From positions 25,801,501 to 25,865,500 of the forward strand of contig NC_088303.1 of NCBI RefSeq assembly GCF_032854445.1: a stretch of DNA of 64,000 nt, given 5' to 3'. Both the position numbers and the translations under genes were made by a program. This document shows positions 24,321-37,447 of this stretch, one piece after another. The stretch comes from Liolophura sinensis (lineage: Eukaryota; Mollusca; Polyplacophora; Chitonida; Chitonidae). The notes beneath the pieces were generated by a model. That model had not been told where the DNA came from. It worked only from the letters and a program-made list of their open reading frames with translations, and did not search any database. The first letter of the stretch is position 1; each line of letters starts with the position of its first letter.

Positions 24321-26884
24321 GTGTTTTCTGAGCTACTGAAGTAAATCATAAGTGCTTCATCCACTTTTATCCCTCGTCATAAAGCAAGTTTTATTATCAA
24401 TGTCAGAATAAGGCATGACCTTAAGTCCACCAAAAAAGACAACCTTCTTGTGGGAAATCATAGTACATTTTGCGTCTCTGTGGTATGTACATGTACGTAT
24501 CTCTCTACATTTAGCCTGCAAACCATGCCCTGATTAATGATCATTTTTCATGTAGTTCACCTAATGTCCTATTTTCTGTATAACCAGAGGTTAGGCTGCC
24601 ACTGCGTCCTCTCTCATATGGAGATCAGTGGTATATTCATGTAAGTGTGAACACTATACAAGCCTGCTGGAGATGAGAAATGCTGCACAGTTAACATCAG
24701 TATTTATAATTTTTTCATGCTGTACTAAATACTGTTCATGAAAAATCCAACAAAAAAGGAAGAAAACAATTAAGGCTTATGTCAAAGCCAAAGTGAAGTG
24801 TCTTTATTTTAAGGGGGAGTTTCAAGGTGTCACATGCAGACAAGAAAACATGGATCTGGTCAACAAAAAAATGAAAAAAAAAAAAAAAAAATCCTGGAAA
24901 TAAATTTTCTTGAAATTTCAACATTTTTTACTTTATTTTATGACGGCTTATGATTCTTAATGTCAAAATATAGATAAAACATATAGATATAGACATGCAT
25001 GAGACTTTCTTACAAATTTATTTTACAATTTTTGGACCATTGTGAAAAGTTTTCACCATGTCTGTGCATTTTTGCCCACTTACTGCATATCACGTGGCAT
25101 TATGGTCACTTTCTCCGCATAATTAGGTATATAGTACACCTTGGATTTTGCTGTATATGCATATATTATTTAGCTCTGCAGATTGTAGCCTTATCGTGTT
25201 TTGATAACTGTGAAGTACCGACAAAGCGGAGTGATGCTGAGTGTGTTGGAACAGGATGGCAGTACAGCATGTGGAGCTGTGTCTATCTCGCCACTGATGT
25301 AGGCTCACCACTTTCTCACGCTAGGATAGGTCAACGGAGGGGAAATTATCAACTGACCCCTGTGTCAGCCTGCAACTGGATCTTTTTATTAAAGGACTTC
25401 ACTGCAAGCTTATGTCACTCTTCTTTACCGGGACAAATTCACGCTTTTATTTTTTCCATATGTATTTCTCTTATCCAAGCATCTGCTCTTTTTGTGTCCA
25501 ATCTCTTTGATGAGGGGGACTGTAGGCTGTAGAACTGGACAAAACCAGCAGATAATGCACAAATAATGAATATCTGCAGACAGAACGTTTAGAAAATCTG
25601 CTTCAAGTATATTTTGTCTTCGGTTAACCGTCATCATGCTCTGATCTGACCCTCTCAGGGAGATGTCAAGTGACGGCTGATTGGAGGAAATCCCATCAGA
25701 CTCATGTCACATGACCTATCCTCAGTCCCGACAATCGCCATGGGAACCAAAATTATGCCCGGAAAGAGGATCTCACAGAATCAAGATTTCATTTTTTTCA
25801 CATCACGAGTAACTAATTTTTTGTTTTTGTTTTGAAGGATGTTAGCTAGTATTTACAGTGCCTTCTGACCTCTGATCTAGTTTTTATGTCATATTTTTTT
25901 CATGTGACTAATTTTTTTTTTCTCAGTTTTCTGTCTTGTTTCTCAAAATGTTAAATCATCTTACATGACCGTTACTTGATACATCCAGCAACCACTGGGT
26001 TAGATCTGACAGATTTTGTTTCATTTTTTATATTCTTCTTCTGTGCATTTTTTTCATCATTTTGCTATAAATTTTATTTACTTTTTTTGTCATTCATGGG
26101 AAAAGTGGAAATGAGTTGTTAACTTTATATCCTCTCAGCAGACAAACCAGGGCTATCAGGAACTGACAGACTCCCAACATTATCTCACACATCAAGAATC
26201 AACTTTATTGCACATGTCTAAGGGTCAGTGAAGCATTTTACCCCTCCATTTTTTTTTTATTTTATTATATTATATTTTTATTCGTGTAAGACAAATGTTA
26301 ATATATGTTACATGTACCATACTTCTCCAACGCTTTTTGCTTATGGTACACAAGTATCATTGAGGACCAAATACAGTTTTGTTACATTTTTAATCCATCA
26401 CAGACCAGAAAACCCATGTTTACATACATGTAAAGCTCATACCGCTGTTTTATTGTCACTTTTGTTGACGAAAATGTTCAGTATGGTTCATAAACTACTC
26501 TGAGAACCTCACTCTCAGTCGAGGGGAAAAATGCTCCCACCATTTGTTGTGTTAATTGTAGAATTGCTCTACACAGATTTTTCCATCGATCACAGAAACT
26601 TATGACCTGGTAAAGGAGAACAAAACTTAAATATCAAATAAATACCATTGAAAAGAGAATTCATTTGCTGTCAGGTGGATGCCATAAAAAAATTTTAATA
26701 TGTACCTCAAGTTGATACATTATAAATGAAATCAGGGCCAAAATCCATCGTGGGCAACTCCATTTTGCCTAAGAACTAGTCCTGAAGTCTTCTGTGTTAG
26801 GAGGAGAATTGCAGTCAGAAATTGCTGAAGTGCAGTTAATACATTTCTGGTAGAACAGTAGCGAACAGTACAGTTCGTTTTTCA
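24321..26884. other. No gene seen; one 177-codon open frame
   Basis: The plus-strand frame at 24999-25532 is the longest non-repeat frame outside Prdm3/16. It is rich in C, F, I and L, lacks a recognisable domain and has no evident splice context, so I treat it as chance. An A run sits at about 24874-24890. Confidence 0.5.
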
Positions 26885-27260
26885 TTTGACGATCAGGAAA
26901 CCAGAATGTTGGACGTAGGTTCCAAGTTTACACGAACAAGCCGGCAGTTTTAATGACTCTCATTGGCTGAGAGGCAACACACCCCAAGCATAAATTACAG
27001 GGTGTTAAAGATGGACGACGAGATGGGCTCAGCGATGTATGCCAGCTTTGCCGTTTTCAGTCTTGACGTGTATCGCGAGGAAAAATCGCAAAATTATGCA
27101 GCAGATCTTTTCAGCCTATAGTGTCATTGTTTTAAGTTTTCCTCTCCTTTAAATTATGTGAACACAAGGATATTTGTACTAGATTTATGACATTTTTCTG
27201 TTTCATTGGTCGGCTTTGATCGTCTCATTATCCAGAATTCGCTTCGTCGACCACACTACA
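26885..27260. promoter_or_regulatory. Candidate regulatory block with CCAAT-like box
   Basis: CTCATTGGCTGAGAGG (CCAAT box on the minus strand), CATAAATTACAGG and a unique, CpG-containing stretch (GTATCGCGAGG). No coding frame fits. Confidence 0.25.
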
Positions 27261-27939
27261 TGGATAGAGTGTAATCAGCTTTATCTGATGTTTAAAAGGA
27301 CATGAATTTCATAGCAGACAAGTTAACCTGCGAAACATGCCGTTCCCAACAGAAACACACTAAACAGATTTTTGGAAATTTAGAAAATATGCTACACAAT
27401 ACAAAAACTCTAACCCAGTGTTCCTCCGTACTAAAAACAAACCTCTGGCTGGTTAGCCTGTGGATTTCCAAAGAGGAAAGTTTAAAAGTTTCAGAGGCAA
27501 CATAGTGCCTTAATCATTTCAAATAGATTGTGTGGAGTAAGGTAACATGCGTTGAATGCAACATTTGCAATAGAGTGACAATGACATGTGTAAAAATATA
27601 TCTGTACATTATTTATATAAGCTTGAGTGGCAAAATAATTTTTATTTACATTTGTAATTCACTTTTTCACTCAACATACTTAGGAGGTCAGTTTTGTATG
27701 ATACTTCAGACAAAAAAGTATATGGATTTTTATAGCCTTAATGAAAATGTAATATTATCCTTGGAAGGGAAAATAATTTTATTTATATGTGTAATCCACA
27801 AGTCTATGCATCACATTTCAGATGTCATTTTAATCGTGGCAGTGGATTATGACAGAGAAGCTGAGAATATTGGGTACGAACTGCCCTGAAGTCAGACTCC
27901 TTACAAGAAGGCAATGAAAATGATATAAAAATCTTATGA

Positions 27940-28150
27940 GGACGTCAGTAAGATGACGGATCTGTGTCACGAGAAAATATTTTCCCAGCCTGCGATTTAG
28001 ATAGACAGGAAGTTTTAATTAGCATGTCATCAGATGAAGGCCTCTGCTAACTGTTCCAATTTCCACTTCCTCGCGACACCACTATTCAAGCGTCATACAG
28101 CGGGCATTAACACTGATCTAGGGGCACCTCAATTACTAGAATTCTGTGAG
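27940..28150. promoter_or_regulatory. Candidate enhancer block with ETS and homeodomain words
   Basis: ACAGGAAGTTTTAATTAGCA joins an ETS core (GGAA) and a TAATTA-type homeobox core; GACGTCA (CRE-like) lies nearby at about 27940. The block is unique in the window. Confidence 0.28.
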
Positions 28151-28971
28151 ATTTTGTAAAAGGGAAATGTACACATTTGAACATCAAAGCTGTCAAGTGT
28201 GACTTCATTTGAATCGTCATTTGAAGCAGAATTTCTGCATAATGTCTTGGAGATGAAACATGGCAGATACTACATGTTCAGCTGTTTATTCATGCACCTT
28301 TTTTCCAGATGCAGCTTCACTTAAAAAAAAAGCATTAATTTTGAGGCCATTTCTGCAGTTACATGTACACAAATGTACAAAGTTTCCATCAAATGTTCAG
28401 GCATGAATGTTACCCAATTTGGGTCTGTGATAAGTTTGTATTCCCCTTACAAATGTACTTATAAACACTGTATCACTGTATCTAATGAACACTGATAGCA
28501 GGTGTGTTATTAGGGTCATGGTTTTACTTTGTAAATGTCCAGTATAAAACAGATGTGAGTTCACCACCTAACATCCTGTAATTTGAGCAGGTATCATTTT
28601 CTAATAGCTGCAACTTGGTGTTATATTACAAGCAACTGTGAATGAAATCAGGGTAAACATGTGGTCTTCATCTGTGTGAGGTTTTTAAACAAATTTGTCC
28701 CAGTCAGAATATGATGCAGAACGCTGTCTGAAAGTTCAGGTGTCAATAACATTTATTCATGAATATGTGGGAAATATTTCTTACTCTTTTCTACGAAAAT
28801 TCTCTCTCATACATTTAAATTGTAGAGAAAAAATACTACAGTATGATTCGTGTCACAGAATGAATAAACTGCTAAATTTACTCCAGAATGGAGGCGGGTT
28901 GAGAAAAAATGGAGGTTCAAGTCCTAGAGATTGGGGTATTTCTCCCAGATGTATTAAATTGGGATGTTTGA

Positions 28972-29233
28972 TTTGTTTATTTATTTATTTGATTGGCCGT
29001 GCTCAAGAATATTTCACTTATACGACAGCAGCCAGCATTATGGTGGGAGGAAACTGGGCAGAGCCTGGGGGAAAGCCACAACCATCCGCAGGTTGCTGGC
29101 AGACCTTCCCACATACGGCCGGAGAGGAAGCCAGCATGAGCTGGACTTGAACTCACAGCGACTGCATTGGTGAGAGGCTCCTGGGTCATTACGCTGCGCT
29201 AGCGCGCTAACCAACTGAGCCACAGAGGCCTCT
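28972..29233 (-). mobile_element. SINE family 1, full-length copy with target duplication
   Basis: The tail (TTTATTTATTTATTTGATTG) is at the left. At the right is the tRNA-like head, with AGCGCGCTAACCAACTGAGC as the reverse complement of the A box and GGACTTGAACTC of the B box. Perfect 11-bp repeats GGGATGTTTGA at 28961-28971 and 29234-29244 flank it. The open frames across it on both strands are not genes. Confidence 0.9.
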
Positions 29234-30149
29234 GGGATGTTTGAAGTGTATCCATTTGTACAGTATATGAGGTTTTAAACAGACTACATGCATGTTTTGA
29301 GAGTGTGATGTTAATACATGTATTTTGTTTTGGATACTATCGCTGATCCACTCAGAATCAAGGTTTGTTGAGCAGAACAACGCACGGGTGATATACATAT
29401 ACCAGGGGGGTGGATATTAATTTCACGCAGATGGTATCCTGGCTTTTGTGAATACTGGTATATGAATAAAGATTTAATGCAGTGATTGAACTTTAGGTGT
29501 CTGCGAGATTCGCCAAATGTCACATTGATGGTTAGTTACGGACCCTTCCGCTAATTTCCTCAATAGCACCATTGAAACCGCTCAATTAGGACATAATTAT
29601 GTTTGTAATGTACCAACTGCAGCTATGGTCATTGTATGTGCTTTATGTTGTATGATCCCAGCAGAGTTATATTGCGGGGTTTTTGACAAACTTTTTTTCT
29701 CATTTTTTTGTCCAAAAGAAAAGGAAATAGTATTGCAATATTGGCTCTGTATCGAAGATTTCCCAGGTGTGGAGATAGGATGACTTTGTCAAAACATGTC
29801 AACACTGAAGAAAGCAATTCATACCTATATAAAATGATATCAAACCAAGGACTTGTGGGTGTTTTATGGTTCCTGTTTTATGCATGAGATGACTGGAGGA
29901 GATTTGCAGGTCACTGAACATGCATGCATCAGAAATATGTATGTGAATATATATGTGCTAATGCCCTAATTCTTCAACCTTTTTAACCACCACTGCAACC
30001 AATATTTTGAAACATTTTTAAAGAACTATGAAATAATCTGCACAGTTTTATTTTATTATGAAGCATACATCTTTAGTGACACAAATAAATAATTTTAGTC
30101 TCATTTTCGTAATCATTGCATGCACAACTTCCTCTGAAAAAGTGCTCCA

Positions 30150-30225
30150 GAGGTCAAAAAGGTTGAATGAGTGAATGATTATGGCTTAACACCACATGGG
30201 CAATATTTCAGCCATATCATGGCAA
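30150..30225 (-). mobile_element. SINE family 2, 3' end
   Basis: GAATGAGTGAATGATTATGG, then CAATATTTCAGCCATATCAT, is the reverse complement of a family ending ...ATATGGCTGAAATATTG...CATTCATTCATT. A second copy lies at 35520-35695 in the other direction. Confidence 0.65.
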
Positions 30226-31859
30226 CAAAAAGGTTGAAGATGTTTACCAGTGGTCAAGAGTCAGAGCTTACAGCATACATGTGTATGTCCGGGATCTGTA
30301 ATGTCATTTACCAAGCCATAATTGTATAGAAGGAATGAATAAGCGTTTTTATTTCTAATTTATTTATAATTTTCATTTCATCATTCTTTGGGTGATTGAG
30401 GGGGGGGGGGGAGTGGAGAAGGAGTTTGAGACAATTTTGCTCTTTGTTCTGATGAATCATAACTGAAATTTAGACATTTTGGTCCAACAGAAAAAAATAC
30501 AGTTACTTTGTATTAAGTTAAAAATTCTTGAACAGGGCCTTAAATATACCAAAATAAAATACATATACAAGTAAGTAGATAAATGAGTTACCCTATATGT
30601 GACAGTGGAGAAGATTCATGGCGCTTCAACTCGGCTTCAGCCTTAGCAAGCCAGTTGGAGAATTTGACAAAATACATGTATTACCCTCAACCTTTGTACA
30701 TATAAAAGAGCAACTTTCAGTGCAATTTATGCACATTTTTAATTTGATTTTGGAGAGGAAATTAAGTTGGCTGAATTGGCCAATTTCAGGACTTAAAAAA
30801 AAGGAATAATTTTAGCAGCCCACACAGAATGATGCCTTCAGTATGAGTTGTGCTAAAATGAAGCAGGCAGTAACCAGATTGAAAGCACTACAGTGTAGAC
30901 ACATTCTGACAGACACACTTTTAGCATGATGTCAAGAATATCTGTTTGGAATATGCCCAGTGCACTTACAACTCACCTTTCCCCCTGGCAGCTTTAATAT
31001 TCTTCCAGTGGATAGTTTGGTGTTGGCCAAGTGACTAGATCTTGAAATGTAGGGATGTTTTGTCAATTTGTAATGTAATTCACATTAGCACTCAGATATC
31101 ACCATCTTTGATCTGTTTTTTCAAGACTGTTTTGATATTTTTTTGAATATACTACATCTGTTTGCCTCCATGGTGGAATAAATATATTTTCAGGTGATTT
31201 TATGTATGGAAAAACCTTTTATTATGGAAATATTGGGTGCTGTATTATTTTCACTCAAAATGAGTCTGATCACAGTGATAACTTTTCTTTGTCCAAGATT
31301 GGCAATATAAAAGTGTTAGGAAACAGAAGAAAAATAACCTATCCCAGATGGCATAAAACTAACAATATATGTCACAATTATTAGATAAACGTACAGGTGT
31401 TAAAATCAAAAATGGGTGGCACAACAGTTTTACCGACTGGCCCACAAGAAACCACTTAAAATCCTTGAATTCTGTTACAGAGAAGTTTTGTTCACCTATT
31501 CTTTTGTGAGAGATCTGATGTTTTCACTTGACATAGCATTTGTACCTCCTGAATTTATTACAACGCATATGCTTTTCAGGATTCTTTTCATTGGCATTGT
31601 AAAATGGGAATATTAAAGCTTGCCAAGAGATCATCGCTGTGATACAAGGCTGTTTCTAATATCAAATGTTCCTCAAATGAATTGCTGAGAATTATCTTTT
31701 TCTTTTCAACTGTGTCTGGGCTTATCAAACAGGGCAGGTAAATCTATCTCTTATTGTGCATGAAAGAAATCAATGTTCATTTGTGGGTGTTGTGGCCATG
31801 TTTGCATAGATTGCTTCCTGATAAGGTTATTGGGCGATGTCAGAGGTAACAAGGCAAGT

Positions 31860-32180
31860 AAACTAGATTAATGTCAAACTTAGAAAGCGAGATGAGAGAA
31901 ATCAGATAGCGGCAGCTGACAAGTGTGATGATGCGATCGAAAGTAGTTCCAACACTCGGCTTGTCCTAATCGCTAGACACAAATAGTTCTCGCCCATTAC
32001 ACTTCACTCCTAACACGACTAATCGCCTGTTGGATTTCTTTAGCGACTCTTGCCTTTGTCTTGGTCATTGATTCGGCTGGGTTATATCTTCCCTTCTCAG
32101 TCCCACTCCCATCTCCTTTTAGTTATATTGGCTGATTGTGCTAATTTCTCCTTGATTATTTCTACTCTTGTCAGGGAAGA
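31860..32180. promoter_or_regulatory. Candidate conserved non-coding block
   Basis: Unique sequence with TAATCG, CTAATCGC, CGCCCATTACAC and CTTTGTC (SOX/TCF-like). No T runs, no coding frame. Confidence 0.25.
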
Positions 32181-34679
32181 TTGAATGTGTAGAGAATCGA
32201 ATCGAATCTCACCAACGGCCACAAATTCTCAAATGTCAGACAGATATATGCATTTTTGTATTTATCGGATTTTCCGACATTTATTGAGGTTTTTATCAGT
32301 TCTTTGCTTGTCTGCCTGTTTATGCTCCATGTCCATTCGTAACAACAGTTAATAGAATTCCCGCCTACTTGCCACTCTGTTGCATATTGAAGTGATATAT
32401 TGGAATCATTCATTGTGGAGATGTGTTTATCTTGTAATAATAAATATCATATATAATAATGATGATGATGGATTGTTGCTATCATTCAAATGTCAAAGAC
32501 ACAAATTAGCCAGTGTCCATGTAGAAGGGGAATTTGGAGATAAATAATCAGGAGTTAACCCTCAGTAGTTACATGGATATGTAAGTACCGGTAAACTGTA
32601 TACACTAGAGGTTAATTGTTGGTAGAAGGTTTGATAAAAGTCTAGTAAAGGACAAGTAGGTTTGTTCTTAATTTGAATATTTGGGAAACAATTGGTTATT
32701 GCTTATAGGGTTGTTTGGTGGCCATGTGTCCTGAAGTCTGGGATGATTTGTATTAGAGTGTTAGACATCATATTGATGAAACAGATCTTTGATGCTTTTG
32801 GTATGTCAGTATGATATTTTTTTTTTCACAATATTTTGAAGATGTTTGTCTTCTTAAACATGTTACAAGTTATACTTTTTTAGAAAACCCTTAACCTGAT
32901 GAACCTTGTCAATTTTATCTGCTCCTTATAAACAATGTTTTTTTCTTTATGCATCTACTTTAATGTAGAGTATGTGCATAAATTCATTTAAAAAAAAGAC
33001 ATTTCACTGTCCATGATAAAACCCATAGTACACTCTGATTTTTCTTAATACATTTAGTTCATTCAAAGGGAAAGAAACGTTGAGTGTATTTGGAAATGAG
33101 CTTTATGTCAGTACTGGTCTGCCAGATGGTGATTATATGTCGTTTTTTGTTTGTGTATAGAAGTGCATCCTAGGTGGTTTTGGTGAAGTTTTGTCAGCAA
33201 GGGAAATGTGTCAGCCATTGTGGAGCGCGGTTCTCGTGTGACAGGCTGTAATTTCGATTCAGTTTATCCTCACAGAAAAGTCTTACAGGGAAAAAGAGAG
33301 AAAGAAAGCCTTAATCACCCTGAGAAAGTTTAAACAACATTCATGAAATTGGGATTCAAAATCAGACTTTTCCAACACATTGCGCACTTTTAAACTGCCA
33401 ACTTTCTGACTGTTTAGCAAAGTCTGACTGTGACATTTCCTTCTAAACTACGCCGGTGATTTCTGAAGAGAGTGAAAGCCAAACTTGTCTAGAATAACAG
33501 ACAAACGGGCTAGAATGGTGCAAGGTGGGTAAATAAACAGGAGTGAGAAGTTTCCCCAATGTTGCCCCAAACATCGATGGAGAAAAATTGAGAGGGCGAC
33601 CTGGTTTGTTTGAAAGGCCCCACCCGGCGTTATTATCGGGGTGCGGAACATCCTTTTCATATGGATGCTAAGACATCTGGCCACCAGACCCATGCAGTGT
33701 AGTTGTCAGGCCTCTGATCACATACACAGCAATAGCAGGAAAAGCTGTCCAAATAATGTAATATTAGTGGCTCACTCTTATTATATATAACCTACAAATA
33801 CATTTTCCATGATTTCTAGAGCACTTGTACAAGAGGCATCCCACAAGTTTGTTTGTTCAAGCAAAACAAAACTATGTACTTACTTTAAATCTTCAACCTT
33901 TTCGGCTTCTGAAGCCCATTTGAAGTGGAATTTATGCATATAATTATTATGAAAATGATGCCAAAATGATGTCAAATAAACAAGTAAATAAATCAATCTT
34001 TATATTCAGGTGTGATTTTGATGTCCTGGAGTTTATTTATGGAGCACTCTATTATACTTATGATATATGATATAAATGTGTGAGTGTTAACAGTTATTAC
34101 ATATCTCTCAGTTTCCTGTTTATTATGGTTCCCATCACCGTCTTCTGATGCCCATGAAATTTGTCACCAAGACTAGAATAAAGCCTACTGTGTTCTAACA
34201 CTTATTCTATACTACCATTTTGTTCTTGTGAGTTTGTGCAAAAGACAGGCACATAAAGGTTTCAGTGACTAACAACTAGTGCTCTATAAAGTCTTTAAGG
34301 CCTTTGTTCTGATTTCAAGTGGGTACAGTACAGATTTAGAAGATGTCCATTTACAAAATGTAACAATGTGAAATTGAACTGGAATGAATTTGTGTCTTGG
34401 AACAGGTGAGTGGGGGGAAAGGGGAGTTTCGAGGGTGAGGGGTAGTTAGGTAATTCCAGTGTTAGCAAGATTGTTTGTAGGAGCTATGGCTTATCTCTTG
34501 ATCAAGACTGCACGGACGGACATGTATGTCCACGGGTCAAACTGATGTTAGATCATCAAGTAGGAAGTCACTAAAGTGGCCTAGGTTCATGTAATAAGGA
34601 TGAGGACGCTTTAGGCTTTGTTCTCTGATCACAGTCCTCTGCCCAGGTAGATCTAGTGTCAGGCAATTTTGTCATTTAG

Positions 34680-35330
34680 GTTTCGTTTTTTACCTGAGCA
34701 AAACAATTCCCGGCACAGAATCTTCTGAGGCAATCAGGAGTGGAGATGCTCTGTTGGATTTGGCGTGGATAATTTGGTAGTATTATAGTTTTTCGAGCTG
34801 GAGTCTTGTGCGAATAATGACGAGTTTCGAGTTCGTCCACTGATTAATATTTGTTAGGAGAGAAAAGCTCGTGAGTGCACCTCGTGTCAGTAATTAGGTG
34901 GAGAAGTCAGGTGAATCGCCATCATGGGTGGATATTGCATGCAAAGGAACTCTTGATTAAAGCCCCCGAGTAACCCTGTTTTATCTCCAATGGCGTCTAT
35001 TGTGTTCTTTTATGAAGGCTCAGGAGGTTGACAACAGCTCTCGAGAAGCGGTAAATAAAACTTGGGTATATTATCACTCATTGGGGACAGCTTAAGCCTG
35101 TTCCCGATTATTGATGACACTGTGGTGGATTAAAATTGTCACAGTTCACGATTGGTCCTGCTGAAGGAATAGAGTTTGTCAGGGGCGGGCTGAAGGGCGA
35201 GGGGGCTGGCGTCGATAGGGGGGTGTTAATGAGTGTGGCTATCCCCTGTCCTGCCCATCGTCTAGCGCAGGTCACCCAGAGGAAGTGCTGTGACTGTAGT
35301 CTGCGCAGAACAGCTCATTAAGTTACACAA
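34680..35330. promoter_or_regulatory. Candidate conserved non-coding block
   Basis: Balanced composition for 650 bp. It holds TAATTAGGTGG, a CpG-bearing stretch (GAAGGGCGAGGGGGCTGGCG) and a 61-codon open frame that has no family likeness. Confidence 0.3.
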
Positions 35331-35519
35331 AAGCCAAATGTCCGTCTACTTCTGTCAATACTAAATCCCACTGTGACTGAAAGGGCTTTATTATTGTACA
35401 TTGCTTAATCAATAATTCCTGTGCCCTTTGTATTCAATAATTTCTCATAAACTAAAGTCTTCTTGCCAAACTATACAGCCTGTAAATCTAGCACAGAGAT
35501 CTGTTAATGTATTGCTATC

Positions 35520-35695
35520 ATCTGATATGATGGGACGAGCAGTAGTTTAACTATGTCCCCTCAAGTTGTGTGTTCAAATCCCATTATATCCTCATTTTAT
35601 TAGTTATGCCTCGCCACGATATGGCTAAAAAATAAGGCTGATATGTGACATTAAATGCCATAATCATTCATTCATTCAGTAATGCCTTATACTGT
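35520..35695 (+). mobile_element. SINE family 2, tRNA-like head and CATT-repeat tail
   Basis: B-box-like GTGTGTTCAAATCCC at 35568-35582, then CGCCACGATATGGCTAAAAA, GCCATAATCATTCATTCATT. Same family as 30150-30225. Confidence 0.65.
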
Positions 35696-36214
35696 CTTCT
35701 TAATACAGAATGAAGGCCTGTGATGCCTGGCGTAAATATATGTCACCGTAAAAATAACCCCAAATGTGATTTGATAACCACTATATACTTAAACATTTTC
35801 CCAGACTCTGGGTTCAGCTCCCACCTTGCATTAATGAGAAACTCGTAAAACTCCTACCCGCCTGTATCTTCTCTGTGTGTTGGTTCAAAGAACGTTGTTT
35901 TTGTCCTTTATGGTTTTGTGAGATTATTACATTGTTATCACTGGAGACATTCATACGTGCATGATGTACAAATCAAGTCATAAATTCTCCTGGCCATCTT
36001 GCTTGTTAATTTAGTTTCTGAAGGTACTGTAAACATGTTTACCATATAATGCTGTATACTGTTTTATTGGTCCTAGACAAGTGTTTGAATGTTGTCCCTT
36101 TTTTTAATGTGTTTCACTTTTTTTTTTCACCAAACAGTTGACATTTCTGTGCACAATGAGAGCTTAACCACAAAATGTCAGGCATGAATCGTGTGTTTAC
36201 ATTTGCGGCTTTCC

Positions 36215-36510
36215 GAACAAGCCATCACAAATATCAGACAGAGGCAGTTTTTTGGTGGTTAAACAGCAATTATCTCCCTTGCTAATTTATCAGGGCGAAA
36301 TGTCAGGCTTGTTATACCCTAACGACAGGCGGATGATGGCAGGAGCGATTAATAATGGTTGGGAATATTGTTAATTGCCGTTCATGTAAATGATCACTTG
36401 TAGTTGAACGGCTGACGATTAATTACATTATCTGATGATGTTTTGATCGCCCGTAGATTTGCTGTGTGAGATCCTATTTTCATCTGACAGTTAGTGGAGG
36501 TATTTTTTAT
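36215..36510. promoter_or_regulatory. Candidate homeodomain-rich enhancer block
   Basis: Dense TAAT words: GCTAATTTATCAG, GATTAATAATGG, TGTTAATTGCCG and GACGATTAATTACATTATCT within 200 bp. Not repetitive and with no open frame. Confidence 0.33.
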
Positions 36511-36669
36511 GTTGTATCAGTTTTTACTCGCTCATAAACATAGCTCAGTTATTGATTTGAGAAGTATTCATGCTTTCACTTGTAGTTGTTCAGTGGTATT
36601 GAAATACATTTACACTAAATTGATTATCATTTTTGTGTTTGAATTTTGCTGAATTTTTCACTGATACCA

Positions 36670-36755
36670 CTTATTTGTTTGGTTGGCATTTAATTCTGAA
36701 TCAGGCATATTTTACTTGTATGACAGCTGTCAGGTTTTATGGTAGGGGAAGCATA
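36670..36755 (-). mobile_element. Diverged SINE family 1 3' end
   Basis: TTATTTGTTTGGTTGGCATT, then ATATTTTACTTGTATGACAG and TTTTATGGTAGGGG resemble the reverse complement of the family's 3' end with many changes. Confidence 0.45.
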
Positions 36756-36871
36756 CATCCCAGCAAAACTGGCGCCCTTCACCAAGTAACAAACACGTAA
36801 ATCACTTGTCTCAGCCAAATCAGTGAGAGCTACCAAAAATAATTCAAACATCTGCACAAATAGCTCGCTGG

Positions 36872-37107
36872 TACAGTGCAATGACCCAGGAGCCTCCTAT
36901 CAATGCGGTCGCTGTGAGTTCAGTTCCAGCTCGTGCTGGCTTCCTCTCTACCAATACGTGGGAAGGTCTGTGTGCAACCTGTGTGCAGATGGTTGTGGGT
37001 TTCACCAAGGTTCTGCCCAGTTTCCTCCCACGATAATGCTAGTTGTCCTTGTATAAGTGAAATATTACAGCTTAAAATACCAATCAAATAAATAAACAAA
37101 TAAATAA
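36872..37107 (+). mobile_element. SINE family 1, long copy
   Basis: It contains CAATGACCCAGGAGCCTCCT, B-box-like GTGAGTTCAGTTCCAGCTCG, TACGTGGGAAGGTCTGTGTG and TAAGTGAAATATTACAGCTT, then CAATCAAATAAATAAACAAA. The A box part is lost. Confidence 0.8.
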
Positions 37108-37404
37108 CTCTGCTTCAATGTGAGAGTGATGCTTCAGGCAAATGAGCAAACAAGGGCCCAAGTATAAGAAATACGGCACACTGTTGTGGTAGAGCCAGAA
37201 AATTTTTTCATTTTGCTTACGACCTGATCACGAGTTTTTATTTCACATACGACTTTTGGCTATATGCTCCTTAAAACAGATATGCATATACTGGAAGTTG
37301 TTACCTTGGCAACGGTCAACATATAATCCGGCTTTCTGTGACTTAGCTTTGACCTTAACTGACACGTAGTGCAAAAGTGGAATATGTTATCACTGCCAAT
37401 ATGA

Positions 37405-37447
37405 TTAATATTAGAATAAAACACCAGTCAAATAAACAAATAAAGTA
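37405..37447 (+). mobile_element. SINE family 1, 3' tail fragment
   Basis: AATAAAACACCAGTCAAATA followed by AACAAATAAAG; only the last 40 bases of the family are present. Confidence 0.5.

Larger units (their letters stand above)
29245..34679. other. No gene seen apart from listed SINE and regulatory candidates
   Basis: Mostly AT-rich. A G run lies at 30401-30411; a balanced stretch at 33420-33720 carries an 81-codon minus-strand frame without family likeness. Confidence 0.5.

Noticed and set aside
24999-25532. 177-codon plus-strand frame
   Set aside because: Its composition (C, F, I, L) fits translated T-rich DNA; it lacks a domain and a promoter or splice context.
28695-29223. Open frames of 60-151 codons on both strands
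   Set aside because: Most of each lies in the full-length SINE at 28972-29233.
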